From assembly GCF_030758295.1 (NCBI RefSeq), contig NZ_CP132335.1:5060412-5124411 (forward strand): 64,000 nt of DNA. Reading direction: 5' to 3'. Position 1 is the first letter of the stretch. Each line of letters opens with the position of its first letter. Positions 44,131 to 52,877 of this stretch are shown here, one piece after another. A program made the position numbers and the translations under genes. The notes under the pieces are model-generated. The model made no database searches and was not told the origin of the DNA. It saw only the letters and a list, made by a program, of their open reading frames with translations. The stretch comes from Pararhizobium sp. IMCC21322 (GTDB lineage Bacteria; Pseudomonadota; Alphaproteobacteria; Rhizobiales; GCA-2746425).

Positions 44131-44795
44131 CGGATAACCGCTGAATTGGAGAGTTTTGAGGTCACAGAGAAAAATTCGTCCGGCACCTGACGCTGATCTG
44201 CCGGCAATTCGGCAAGGGCCGCTGCAAAGGCATCATCCATCTCTTCGGCAGGTTTGACTTCAACGCTGCAATTATTCGGCGCACCGGAGGCCAGTTTGAT
44301 GGAATCCTCTTCATTGACTGAAAACGCAACAAAAGCTTCCGGGTCGTAGATTTCCAGAATGAGATCGCCGATGACCAGAGCCGGTTGCTTGAGTGGCAGC
44401 GTAAAATTGAGCGTCAGGCGACTTTTATCGGCATCATAATAGAGCCAGTAATCGACGGGACCGTCGAAATCCACCTCGGCCTCTTCCACACCCATAAAGG
44501 TGAAGAACTCATAATCTGCGAGACTTTCCACGTTGACCTGCGCAAGCGATGATAATTCTTCGCGTGTGTAGATACCGTCCTCATTTTCATCGAGGCCCTG
44601 AATGACATAGACGGAGAAGGCATCGTCAAATGTCCAGGCGTGGCGAACTGCCGATACGCGGTCCTGTGCATCAAACACCACTTCGGCGCGCGTATCGACC
44701 CAAACATGGGGGTGGGCGTCCGCTTCTGGCATCGATGACAGCCCCGTCAGGAAAGCGGCGCTGAACACTAAACTGGACATTCCGGAACGGGTCAC
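44121..44795 (-). CDS. DUF1007 secreted protein, partner of NicO
   Basis: 224 residues, GTG start (a later ATG at 44780 is possible). Signal peptide, then HPHVWVDTRAEVVF at the mature N terminus, whose two histidines could bind metal as in periplasmic metallochaperones. Residues about 70-81 read DENEDGIYTREE, an EF-hand-like calcium loop. The family is encoded with NicO permeases and is thought to hand over metal. It starts six bases after the LysR gene stop. Confidence 0.88.
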   Translation of the reverse strand: MTRSGMSSLVFSAAFLTGLSSMPEADAHPHVWVDTRAEVVFDAQDRVSAVRHAWTFDDAFSVYVIQGLDENEDGIYTREELSSLAQVNVESLADYEFFTFMGVEEAEVDFDGPVDYWLYYDADKSRLTLNFTLPLKQPALVIGDLILEIYDPEAFVAFSVNEEDSIKLASGAPNNCSVEVKPAEEMDDAFAAALAELPADQRQVPDEFFSVTSKLSNSAVIRCR

Positions 44796-44801
44796 AACGA
44801 A

Positions 44802-45695
44802 TCAATCCTCAGTTTTTTGATAGTTCTTGCTCATATAATCCACAAAGGCCCGAATTTTGGAAGAAAGATGGCGGCGGTTGGCATAAACGACAAAAATTCC
44901 CACATCATTTGCTTCATAGTCTTCCAAAACCTGGACAAGCCGTCCCTGTTTCAGATCCTCAGCAACAAGCATGTGCAATGTGCGAGCGTAGCCAAGACCC
45001 GATAACGCACCAAGACGGACTGCCTGTGGTGAGTTGGTTTCAACCCGGCCCTTCACCGGGACAGCCACCCGTTTGCCCCGTTCAAAAAAGGTCCAGTTCT
45101 GGCGCGATTTCAGATTGCTGTCGATGATGCAGGGCTTGTCATGCAGATCTGCCGGAATATCCACCTCACCATTGGCATCAATAAAATCCGGTGAGGCACA
45201 GGTCACGATCCTAAACGAGCCGAGCCGCCGCGCAATCAAACTGGAATCTTCCAGCGCAGTAATACGGATTGCCACATCAAAGGCTTCCTGGATGAGATCG
45301 ACAAAGCGGTCTTCCAGAACCAGCTCCAGAGCCACATCCGGCTCGCTTTCCGCAAAGCCCATGATGGTATCGACAAGATGGGAATCTGCCAGCGAACGCG
45401 GTGCAGAAATGCGCAGCAAACCTTTGGCCTTTCCGCTTTTGTCCTGAACGCTTTCCTGCAGCATGTCCACTTGATGAATAATGGTCTGTGCTTCATGAAA
45501 ATAGGAATGGCCGATTTCAGTGAGCGACAATTTGCGGGTGGTGCGGTTCAAAAGCCGCACGCCCAACTCGTCTTCCAACTCACTGACATATTTGGACACC
45601 AATGCCTTTGACCGGCCAAGGGCACGTCCTGCAGCGGAAAATCCATCTTCGTCCACGACCGCAATGAAGGTTCGCATGCGCGTCAAAGTGTCCAT
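44802..45695 (-). CDS. LysR-family transcriptional regulator
   Basis: 297 residues: a winged helix at 1-60 (AVVDEDGFSAAGRALGRSKALVSKYVSELE) and a periplasmic-binding-like effector domain, of the CrgA/DsdC-like branch that often self-regulates. It has the same direction as DUF1007-NicO with only six bases between, so it may be co-transcribed and control metal export, or control another target. Effector unknown. Confidence 0.9.
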   Translation of the reverse strand: MDTLTRMRTFIAVVDEDGFSAAGRALGRSKALVSKYVSELEDELGVRLLNRTTRKLSLTEIGHSYFHEAQTIIHQVDMLQESVQDKSGKAKGLLRISAPRSLADSHLVDTIMGFAESEPDVALELVLEDRFVDLIQEAFDVAIRITALEDSSLIARRLGSFRIVTCASPDFIDANGEVDIPADLHDKPCIIDSNLKSRQNWTFFERGKRVAVPVKGRVETNSPQAVRLGALSGLGYARTLHMLVAEDLKQGRLVQVLEDYEANDVGIFVVYANRRHLSSKIRAFVDYMSKNYQKTED

Positions 45696-45991
45696 ACTGA
45701 TCTCTACTAAAAGTTCAACAATGTGTCAGGCAAATCTGTCTGAGCAAAATTGCACTTTGCGCTGGCTCAAGTATCACATTTTGTGAAAGTGAGTGAAGCC
45801 CAAGGCACCCCAGCCCCCGAAAGACTTACGTTTTCCGTGTGACTGGGAGATTGGGTTTTTAGACGGCTCATTCAAGGAACAAACGAATAATTGATCAATT
45901 GTTATGTCGCAAAATGTAACAAGTTGAGGATACAGATACGCTTTGCGCAACTTTAAAGCGAGAAAAAAACACCCTTTGAACGATGCCAACC
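45696..45991. other. Intergenic region between LysR gene and argE
   Basis: Nearly 300 bases without a credible gene; the two flanking genes are both on the minus strand. It should contain the lysR promoter. A 12-base palindrome, AATTGATCAATT, lies at 45889-45900. Downstream of argE on the minus strand a short stem (CCAAC/GTTGG) and a T7 run (45965-45971) may end that transcript. A 71-codon open frame here has no coding features. Confidence 0.4.
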
Positions 45992-47158
45992 TCAGTTGGA
46001 CTGACGTTTTATGAGATCCTGAATGAAGCGGCTGCCGCTCTCAAGTTCTGAAACTTCGACATATTCATTAGGCTGGTGTGCTTGCTCTATGGAGCCCGGC
46101 CCACAGACTACGACCGAAAAACCAACGCCCTGAAACTGACCCGCTTCCGTGCCGTAAGACACAACATGAGAGCCATTGTCTCCCGTCAGGGACCGGGCCA
46201 GTTCCTCCGCGACCCCATTGTTTTCAGGAACAAGCCCCGGCACTTCCGAGAGAATTTCAATGTCAATGCCCGTATCGGGATGGATTGCCTGCATCGCCGG
46301 TTCAACCTCTTTGCGGACATGATCCACATAGCGCTCGAAATACTGGCGCGGCGTTTCACCGGCAATGGCCCGGATATCTGTCACAAACCAGCAATCCTTG
46401 GCCACGATATTGTGAGCTGTACCGCCCTCTATTTGACCGCAATGCAAGGTCGACCAGTTCGGCACAAACGGGTTAAGCGGGTCTGCAGCCTGTCTGTTCT
46501 GCTCGCTCATATCCGACAGATATGTGACCAGCCTGGCAGCAATCATCACCGCAGAAACGCCGGTGTGCGACAGGCTGGAATGGACTTCAAAGCCACGTAC
46601 CCGTGTTTCGAAATTCAAAAAACCCTTATGCCCGGTGACCACTTCCATATTGGTCGGCTCGCCAACAATAACCGCCGCCGGCATGGCCACATGTTTGGCC
46701 ATTTCCGCCACCAGATCCCAGGCACCCAGACAGGCCAGTTCCTCATCATATGAAAAAGCGAAATGGATCGGGCGGGCCAAATCAGCAGCAACCATCGCTG
46801 GCAAATCTGCAAGACCCAGCGCCAGAAACCCCTTCATGTCACAGGTCCCACGCCCAAACAGCCGATCGCCCTTCCGCGTCACCGTGAATGGATCTGTCGT
46901 CCAGTCCTGACCATCAACCGGCACCACATCGGTATGCCCGGACAGCACAACGCCGCCGGGAACCTGTGGCCCGACCGTTGCATAGAGGCTGGCCTTGGTG
47001 CGATCTGAATTGTAGACCCGTGTCGACGTCACACCATAAGCGCCAAGATACTCTTCAATGAAGTCTATGACAGGCAGATTGCTGTCTCGTGAAACGCTTG
47101 GGAAAGCAACCAGCTTTTCCAGCATTTCCAACACGGTGTAGGTTCGTTTTTCAGACAC
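45992..47158 (-). CDS. argE: Acetylornithine deacetylase (ArgE, M20 family)
   Basis: 388 residues from a GTG at 47158 with GGAGA seven bases upstream; earlier in-frame ATGs give a tail not seen in the family. It has the M20 di-zinc motif SGHTDVVPVDGQ near residue 74, GRGTCDMKG and the catalytic EEL. It hydrolyses N-acetylornithine to ornithine and acetate; related members take N-acetylcitrulline or other N-acyl amino acids. Not within an arg operon here. Confidence 0.85.
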   Translation of the reverse strand: MSEKRTYTVLEMLEKLVAFPSVSRDSNLPVIDFIEEYLGAYGVTSTRVYNSDRTKASLYATVGPQVPGGVVLSGHTDVVPVDGQDWTTDPFTVTRKGDRLFGRGTCDMKGFLALGLADLPAMVAADLARPIHFAFSYDEELACLGAWDLVAEMAKHVAMPAAVIVGEPTNMEVVTGHKGFLNFETRVRGFEVHSSLSHTGVSAVMIAARLVTYLSDMSEQNRQAADPLNPFVPNWSTLHCGQIEGGTAHNIVAKDCWFVTDIRAIAGETPRQYFERYVDHVRKEVEPAMQAIHPDTGIDIEILSEVPGLVPENNGVAEELARSLTGDNGSHVVSYGTEAGQFQGVGFSVVVCGPGSIEQAHQPNEYVEVSELESGSRFIQDLIKRQSN

Positions 47159-47232
47159 GGGTTTCTCCAGAACAACGATTCTGCAGCGCATGAATTGCGC
47201 GAACTGCAAAACCATATCTGGAATACAGGTCT

Positions 47233-47266
47233 GATAAAAGGGCTGTGATGTGGCAGCTCTTTTATC
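47233..47266 (-). terminator. Intrinsic terminator after the AGE-family gene
   Basis: 13-base stem on the minus strand, GATAAAAGAGCTG (47266-47254) and CAGCCCTTTTATC (47245-47233), with one mismatch and an 8-base loop. A- and T-tracts on either side fit termination in both directions. About 70 bases after the AGE stop. Confidence 0.6.
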
Positions 47267-47336
47267 TGATCTGGATGTGCGCGCCGATACCTGACCCGCA
47301 GACGATCAATCCGCTCTGTCAGGTTTACGCTTTTAC

Positions 47337-48605
47337 CTACGCTGCTTCGCTGATCAGCCCCTGGATCAGACTGCCATCTGATGGCAACAACGGTATCAGG
47401 CATGCTTGAAGCGCGTGGTACAGGTCTGGTTTGCCGGTAAATATGGTGTTTGTTGGTGATAATTCGGCATCCAGTTCCGGAAACCAACCACCGTCTTTAT
47501 GATCGATAAAATTGGTGTCGATGAAACCCCAGATTTTACGGTACCAATCCTCAATCTCCGGATCAGAGTGAACAGTTCCCAGCACTGCTGCTGCAGCGAC
47601 GCCTTCAGCACATGGCCACCACAAACGAACGGCCTGATCCGGTCGCTTATCCCAATCGGTGGTGTAATATAATCCACCAATTTCCGTATTCCAGCCGGTC
47701 TCAACCGCAACGAGAAACAGGTTTTTGGCAGCTTCGGGCATCCAGTCATGTTGACGCTTATTCATATTCCATAATTGAATAATCAGGCGGCTCCATTCCA
47801 GTGCGTGACCAGGTGTGACACCTTTCGGGCGAAAAACCGGATCACCTGCATGATCGAGATCAACGCGCCATTTTGAATCAAAATGCTCGGGAACACGCCA
47901 CCCCAATGTGCGGGCATGCTGGTTTATGAAAAACTCGGCGATGCTCTGCGCCATGTCCAAATAGGTTTGATCCAAAGTGACCTCATAAGCGGCCATAAGC
48001 GCCTCGGTGAGATGCATGTTTGAATTTTGTCCACGGTAGTCACTGATGCTTTGCCAGTCTGCGGTGTATTCTTCGCTGGTTGTTCCGTTTTTGGCATCCC
48101 AGAAACGGCTGTGTAAAATCTCTGTGGCATTTTCCAGCAGGCGATCTGCATCGCGGTGGCCAACAGCTTTGGCAGAAGAAGCCGCCAGCAAGACAAAAGC
48201 GTGGCCATATGCAAGTTTGTTCGGGTTCGCTGGGCCGTTATCACGCACCCCCCAATAGTAGCCGCCATTGATGGGATCTCTGTGGTGGTTCCAGATAAAG
48301 TCCATTCCCTGGTCGATGTAGGTGTCGGCAGAGGGACGGCCAAGCAGTTTTGCGATAGCAAAACAGTGCACCATTCGCGTGGTATCATGCAATTCCCGCT
48401 CGGTACCGGCATGGCCCGGATCCGCTGGTAAAGCTTGTCCACTATTTCCCAACATCCGGAAACCACCCGCCGGATTTAGGACATTGGGTTCGAAAAATTC
48501 CAACAGGGCATCCGCCTGTGCGCGCAACCAAATGCGATGGCCCTTTTGCGTGGTAAATTTTGCACCACCTTTTGCAGTCCAGTTTTGCGTGCCAAACGAT
48601 TGCAT
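47337..48605 (-). CDS. AGE-family epimerase/isomerase (N-acylglucosamine 2-epimerase or mannose isomerase type)
   Basis: 422 residues with an (alpha/alpha)6 barrel. Conserved histidines appear in YGHAFVLLAASS near residue 134 and in VTPGHALEWSRLI near residue 265, the general acid/base positions. Family members interconvert N-acetylglucosamine/N-acetylmannosamine, mannose/fructose, mannose/glucose or sulfoquinovose/sulfofructose. With an alpha-mannosidase nearby, a free-mannose substrate is the most economical reading. Three 14-base repeats sit just upstream of the start. Confidence 0.88.
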   Translation of the reverse strand: MQSFGTQNWTAKGGAKFTTQKGHRIWLRAQADALLEFFEPNVLNPAGGFRMLGNSGQALPADPGHAGTERELHDTTRMVHCFAIAKLLGRPSADTYIDQGMDFIWNHHRDPINGGYYWGVRDNGPANPNKLAYGHAFVLLAASSAKAVGHRDADRLLENATEILHSRFWDAKNGTTSEEYTADWQSISDYRGQNSNMHLTEALMAAYEVTLDQTYLDMAQSIAEFFINQHARTLGWRVPEHFDSKWRVDLDHAGDPVFRPKGVTPGHALEWSRLIIQLWNMNKRQHDWMPEAAKNLFLVAVETGWNTEIGGLYYTTDWDKRPDQAVRLWWPCAEGVAAAAVLGTVHSDPEIEDWYRKIWGFIDTNFIDHKDGGWFPELDAELSPTNTIFTGKPDLYHALQACLIPLLPSDGSLIQGLISEAA

Positions 48606-48877
48606 TAAGTCGATCCCCAGCGATTGTTGCCCAGTGGTAGTCGCCCAGTGATAGTTGCCATCGGCAAGATTGATGGACTATCGCCATAAAGTCTTCAAAA
48701 AAGTTCCTGCCACAAAGCCAGCGTCCAACCACCTAGGGTCAAAACCTCCAGGGTTGGTGATCGCCAGATTACAAATGTCAGATCGAGACGATTCCCGTGA
48801 TGATAATTTTAACATTCACCAGATGGTCAGAAAATTTGAAATTACCCGTGCCCGGCGCTCCAAAAGTGAAACTTTGA
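48606..48877. other. Intergenic region upstream of the AGE gene
   Basis: 272 bases between the DctM stop and the AGE start, both on the minus strand. Besides the 14-base repeats at 48616-48657 only a loose inverted repeat (CCAACC/GGTTGG around 48725-48755) is visible. It probably holds a separate promoter for the AGE gene. Confidence 0.4.
48616..48657. repeat. 14-base tandem repeat, three copies, directly upstream of the AGE gene
   Basis: Units CCCAGCGATTGTTG, CCCAGTGGTAGTCG and CCCAGTGATAGTTG stand head to tail, 11 bases upstream of the ATG at 48605. Regular spacing just over one helical turn suggests an array of protein sites or a slippage product in the leader. Copy changes would alter the leader length. 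Confidence 0.55.
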
Positions 48878-50176
48878 TCAGAGCAGTCCAGCGACCCTTG
48901 GCAGCCATAGCACCAGTTCGGGAGTAAAGGTAATCACCCCAAGGAGCACAATAAGCACACCGACAAACAACCAGATCTCTCGTATCATCTCCCCTAAGGG
49001 TATTCCGATTAGAGCCTTGATAATAAACAGCAATATTCCATATGGCGGTGTAATCAGACCAATCATCATGTTGAAAACAATAACTACGCCGAAATGATGC
49101 AAATCTATCCCCAGAGCAGCTGCGGTGGGGATGAACAGGGGCGTGATCACCAGCATGATGGTTGAAACATCAAGGAAACAACCAAGTACCAGATACAAAA
49201 GGTTTACCATAATCAGGAATTTGACGGTCGTCATTTCGTAACTGTCAAAAAACGCGAACACCGCCTGGGGAATATTTTCAACAGTAATCACATAGTTGAA
49301 AATAAACGCGCCCGCCAAGACCATGGCGACAACAGCCGTTGTGCGAACCGTTGCAACAACGACATCAAAAAATTCCCTCAAGCCAAGTGATCTATAGGCA
49401 AATACAGCGAGAATCAGAGCGTAAAGAGCTGAGACTGCTGCGGCCTCGGTTGGCGTGAAAGCACCGGAATATATACCGCCAAGCAGGATCGCGGGCATCA
49501 TCAATGGTGGCAAAGCGCGCAAAATTATCAGCGGGAATGCCCGCAGCGCAATCGGTGCTTCGACCGGGAAACCACGCACTTTTGCAGCTATCATGACAAC
49601 GATTGAAAGCACGACGACAATCAACAGGGCTGGAATAACGCCGCCTAAAAACAACACCCCGACCGAAGTGGACGAAATCAGGGCATAGAAAACCATCGGG
49701 ATAGACGGTGGAAAGATCGGGCCGACAACGGAAGATGTGGCCGTGATCGCGCCAGCAAAGCCACGTGGGTATCGATTGTCTTTAATCATCATGGTTGTAA
49801 GGATTTTACCGACCCCGGCGACATCTGACACCGCACTACCGCTCATCCCGGAGAAAATAAGACTGGTCAGGATATTGACCTGGGCCAGACCACCGGGCAT
49901 CCGCCCGACAACCGCCAGCGCAAATTTTAGAAGCCGGTCTGAAATTTTGCCGGCGTTCATGATGTTGGCGGCGAATATGAACAACGGAACTGCGAGGGCA
50001 ACAAAGTTTCCAAACAAGCCGTTCAAAACCTGTTCCGATGCAAGCCCCATATCGCGTCCGGCCATCAACAGATAGAAAATGCTGGAGACAATCATCGCTA
50101 TGCCCATGGGCATACCCGCAACAGTCGTAACGATCAGCAAAATGATCATGATTGGAAGGGCAACTGAGGCCAACAT
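48878..50176 (-). CDS. TRAP transporter large permease (DctM/SiaM type)
   Basis: 432 residues, about twelve hydrophobic segments of the IT superfamily with the family motifs GMSGSAVSDVAGVG near residue 114 and IGLITPPYGILLF near residue 370. It drives uptake of an organic acid by a Na+ gradient. Third gene of the dctP-Q-M set. Confidence 0.93.
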   Translation of the reverse strand: MLASVALPIMIILLIVTTVAGMPMGIAMIVSSIFYLLMAGRDMGLASEQVLNGLFGNFVALAVPLFIFAANIMNAGKISDRLLKFALAVVGRMPGGLAQVNILTSLIFSGMSGSAVSDVAGVGKILTTMMIKDNRYPRGFAGAITATSSVVGPIFPPSIPMVFYALISSTSVGVLFLGGVIPALLIVVVLSIVVMIAAKVRGFPVEAPIALRAFPLIILRALPPLMMPAILLGGIYSGAFTPTEAAAVSALYALILAVFAYRSLGLREFFDVVVATVRTTAVVAMVLAGAFIFNYVITVENIPQAVFAFFDSYEMTTVKFLIMVNLLYLVLGCFLDVSTIMLVITPLFIPTAAALGIDLHHFGVVIVFNMMIGLITPPYGILLFIIKALIGIPLGEMIREIWLFVGVLIVLLGVITFTPELVLWLPRVAGLL

Positions 50177-50191
50177 AGCTCGTGTCCTCGG

Positions 50192-50707
50192 CTAAATATG
50201 ATCGCGCCACTTGGCGCTGAAAAGATGAAAAAGCCGCCACACAGCTTGCAAGGTGAACCCGATGATAAAAAACAGGTAACAGCCATATATCCACGTCATC
50301 TGAATACGCAGAACCGGTGAGCGTTTGCGCAAAAGAAAATCCAGATAATCAACCGTACGCGGTATCACCAATAGGAATGCGATAGCCAAAACAATCATGG
50401 AGAATATTGCGAACCAGCGCTTAACGTGGTCCGGAACGATGTCATACACCACGTCGAACGTCACATGCTCCCGCTGTGGAACCATGAAAGCGGCTGCCCA
50501 GAACACCGCCCATATGAATGAGATCATCGTTGCTTCCTGTGACCAGGCAAGTGGGTCATTGAGAAGATAGCGAAAAAAGACCTGAACGATAAATCCCGAA
50601 AATGTCAGAATAAACAACAGAGCGCCGATGCAATCGGCGCTCTGTTTGAGTAAGCGTGCCCAGTCGTGTGACTTTTTTGAGTATGAGTTGGGCACTTTTG
50701 TCGTCAC
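50192..50707 (-). CDS. TRAP transporter small permease (DctQ/SiaQ type)
   Basis: 171 residues, four membrane helices with the pattern QVFFRYLLNDPLAWSQEAT and PQREHVTFDVVYD. Its GTG start directly follows the DctP stop codon (TAAGTG). It forms the membrane complex with DctM. Confidence 0.9.
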   Translation of the reverse strand: MTTKVPNSYSKKSHDWARLLKQSADCIGALLFILTFSGFIVQVFFRYLLNDPLAWSQEATMISFIWAVFWAAAFMVPQREHVTFDVVYDIVPDHVKRWFAIFSMIVLAIAFLLVIPRTVDYLDFLLRKRSPVLRIQMTWIYGCYLFFIIGFTLQAVWRLFHLFSAKWRDHI

Positions 50708-51712
50708 TTAGTCTGCAAGTGCGTTTACACGCTCCAACCAACCTTCAGGCCATAGTGCTGCGCGGTCTGAATTCAGGTAGAATCCCTGAACATGATCGCG
50801 GAAAGCATCAAGATCAGGGGTTGTCACCGCCAGACCCTTGGATTCAAAAAACGCAACCAACCGGTCTTCTTCTGCGATACGGTTTTCATTGTTCCAGTCA
50901 CAAGCTGCTTGCGCAGCAGATTCCATGGATGCCTTGGCTCCATCACTCATCTGATCCCAGGTCTGGTTGTTCACCGCAATCGGCAAGCCGTCGACCAAAT
51001 GGTTCGTCAAAACAATCTGTTCGGTAACTTCATAGAATTTGGCGGCATCAACTGTTGGAAGCGGATTATCCTGCCCATCAACTGTACCGGTTTGCAAACC
51101 AAGATAAACTTCAGAAAATGGCAAAGGTGTTGGGTTGGCACCAAGAGCTTTGCCAAGGAACAACCAGGCATCTGAACCCGGCATCCGCAATTTGACACCT
51201 GCCAGATCGGCTGGAACCTTAACATCGCGCGCTTCACGCAAATTTATCTGACGCGTTCCAAGGTAGCATACATCCAGCAATTGGATGCCCATTTCGTCTG
51301 AGACACGCTGCTTCACCTCGGCCCCAAGATCGCTTTGCATAAGGTTGCGGTAATGCTGGGCATTCTGGAAAAGATAGCCGGACGTGAACAAGCCAAATGC
51401 AGGAATGGCATCCGCAATTGACTGAAACGATACATACGCCATCTCGGCGTTGCCACGTTGCAGCGCATCCAGATCCCCGTTTTGACCGAACAGAGAGCCG
51501 GAGTCGTAAAGCTGAATATCGAAAACACCCGGCTCAAGTTCATTCAAGCTGTCTGCAAACACTTTCATTGCTTTGGTATGCAGGTCGGTTGGGACAGATA
51601 CTGTTGTGAACTTCACTTCAATCGGATCTGCTGCCAGTGCAGCGTGAATTCCGGATACAGTAAAAGCAGCGGCAGAAAGCATCACGGCCGCAGTTCGCAT
51701 TAAGTTTTTCAT
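50708..51712 (-). CDS. TRAP transporter substrate-binding protein (DctP family)
   Basis: 334 residues from the ATG at 51712 (GGAGAGGGAATT before it). Signal peptide cut near ALAA/DPIEV (residue 28). KLRMPGSDAWLFLGKALGANPTP carries the arginine that pairs with the ligand's carboxylate in DctP proteins, then YLGLQTGTVDGQDNPL. The ligand is therefore probably a carboxylate: a sugar acid, glycosyl-acid or keto acid. Divergent from the aldolase-like gene across an operator-like region. Confidence 0.92.
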   Translation of the reverse strand: MKNLMRTAAVMLSAAAFTVSGIHAALAADPIEVKFTTVSVPTDLHTKAMKVFADSLNELEPGVFDIQLYDSGSLFGQNGDLDALQRGNAEMAYVSFQSIADAIPAFGLFTSGYLFQNAQHYRNLMQSDLGAEVKQRVSDEMGIQLLDVCYLGTRQINLREARDVKVPADLAGVKLRMPGSDAWLFLGKALGANPTPLPFSEVYLGLQTGTVDGQDNPLPTVDAAKFYEVTEQIVLTNHLVDGLPIAVNNQTWDQMSDGAKASMESAAQAACDWNNENRIAEEDRLVAFFESKGLAVTTPDLDAFRDHVQGFYLNSDRAALWPEGWLERVNALAD

Positions 51713-51856
51713 AATTCCCTCTCCAATTGATCGACAACTGAGCGCACCCTGATCAGGGTGCAATATCCTCCAGTACATCATCAATCGTACTTTTAGATTT
51801 GCGATATTTGCGTTCATGACCTTGCTACATATTATTTCATATGTAAATACTGCTTG

Positions 51857-51892
51857 TACGACAAATCGTATAACTCATTGTATCAGTTATAC
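51857..51892. promoter_or_regulatory. Palindromes between TRAP operon and aldolase gene: likely GntR operator
   Basis: TACGA-CAAA-TCGTA (51857-51870) overlaps a second inverted repeat GTATAAC (51868-51874)/GTTATAC (51886-51892). They lie in the divergent region, 30-65 bases before the start at 51924, and are the natural target of the FCD-GntR regulator encoded two genes on. Confidence 0.5.
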
Positions 51893-51923
51893 CATCGTCA
51901 ACCGTATCGCGAGGAGCGGACAA

Positions 51924-52862
51924 TTGAAATTTGGTGGCATAGTAACGGCAACGATAACACCACTCTCAAGCCCACGGCAAATTGACGCTGACCGGCTCGC
52001 ACACCATTGCAACGTCCTTTTCGCGGAAGGATGTAGCTTTGTTTCAACGTTTGGCACGACGGGCGAAGGCGCATCGTTTTCGGCAGATCAAAAAATCGAT
52101 ACGTTGAAAAAACTGAAAGAGCACGGACTTGAAATGTCCCGCTTCATTCCTGCGATAATGACCTCCAGCTTTGCAGACGCAGGGAAAATGCTTGCCGCCT
52201 ATCATGCCTTAGGCTGCGCGGCTGCACTTGTTTTGCCACCGTTTTTTTACACCGATATTTCTGACGAAGGGGTCATCGACTATTTTGAAGCAATGTTGGA
52301 TGTTGCTGAAAATCCCGAAATACCTTTGTTGCTTTATAATATTCCACGTTACAGCGGCACGCATTTTACGCCCAAATTAGTGGAAAAACTGGTCATACGT
52401 TTTGGGCCCCAAATTGTAGGCATAAAAGATTCGACCGGAAATTTGGAAAACGGTCTTACGCTGGTTAAATGCTTTCCCAACCTGTCGATATTTACTGGCA
52501 ATGATCGCGTGATGCCGCCTCTGGTGGCGGCTGGTGGTGCTGGAATGATTGGTGGAATGCCCAATCTTTTTGCAAGTGATCTGGTTAAACTGTTTTCTTC
52601 GATAGGGGATAGTTCAACGACCGACCTATTGGAAAAGGCCGCGAAACGCATCGAGATTGTTGATTCCAATGGCGGGCTCAATGTTCTGAAGGCAGCAGTT
52701 GCGCATAGATACAGGGACAATTCCTGGTGTCAGGTGGCCCCTCCTTTGGAGCAAATATCGAAATCTGCTTTCGATATGCTCCTGCCGCTTCTTGAGGTGC
52801 CAACGCTTGCACAACATTTGGATCCGAGCCATTTCAATGCGTCAACAAAAGTCACAACCTGA
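51924..52862 (+). CDS. Dihydrodipicolinate synthase/N-acetylneuraminate lyase family aldolase
   Basis: 312 residues from a TTG at 51924 with GAGGAG seven bases upstream; an in-frame ATG at 51816 would add residues unlike the family. GTTGEGASF near residue 47, the Tyr in LLYNIPRYSG near residue 138 and the Schiff-base Lys in VGIKDSTGN near residue 167 are intact. The family makes or splits 2-keto acids (KDG, sialic acid, 4-hydroxy-2-ketoacids). Context with TRAP uptake suggests a catabolic 2-keto-3-deoxy acid aldolase, not lysine synthesis. Confidence 0.85.
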   Translation: MKFGGIVTATITPLSSPRQIDADRLAHHCNVLFAEGCSFVSTFGTTGEGASFSADQKIDTLKKLKEHGLEMSRFIPAIMTSSFADAGKMLAAYHALGCAAALVLPPFFYTDISDEGVIDYFEAMLDVAENPEIPLLLYNIPRYSGTHFTPKLVEKLVIRFGPQIVGIKDSTGNLENGLTLVKCFPNLSIFTGNDRVMPPLVAAGGAGMIGGMPNLFASDLVKLFSSIGDSSTTDLLEKAAKRIEIVDSNGGLNVLKAAVAHRYRDNSWCQVAPPLEQISKSAFDMLLPLLEVPTLAQHLDPSHFNASTKVTT

Positions 52863-52877
52863 TTGAAGGCCTGACCA

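Noticed and set aside
45774-45989. 71-codon minus-strand frame in the LysR-argE gap
   Set aside because: No ribosome site, no recognisable pattern, low coding character; treated as intergenic.
48442-48732. 96-codon minus-strand frame over the start of the AGE gene
   Set aside because: Different frame from the well-supported AGE gene, and the upstream part is made of the 14-base repeat.
47337-52862. Sialic-acid uptake and breakdown (SiaPQM, NanA, NanE)
   Set aside because: TRAP, an NAL-family enzyme and an AGE enzyme fit superficially, but there is no NanK or NagA/NagB and the mannosidase is unexplained; kept only as an alternative.
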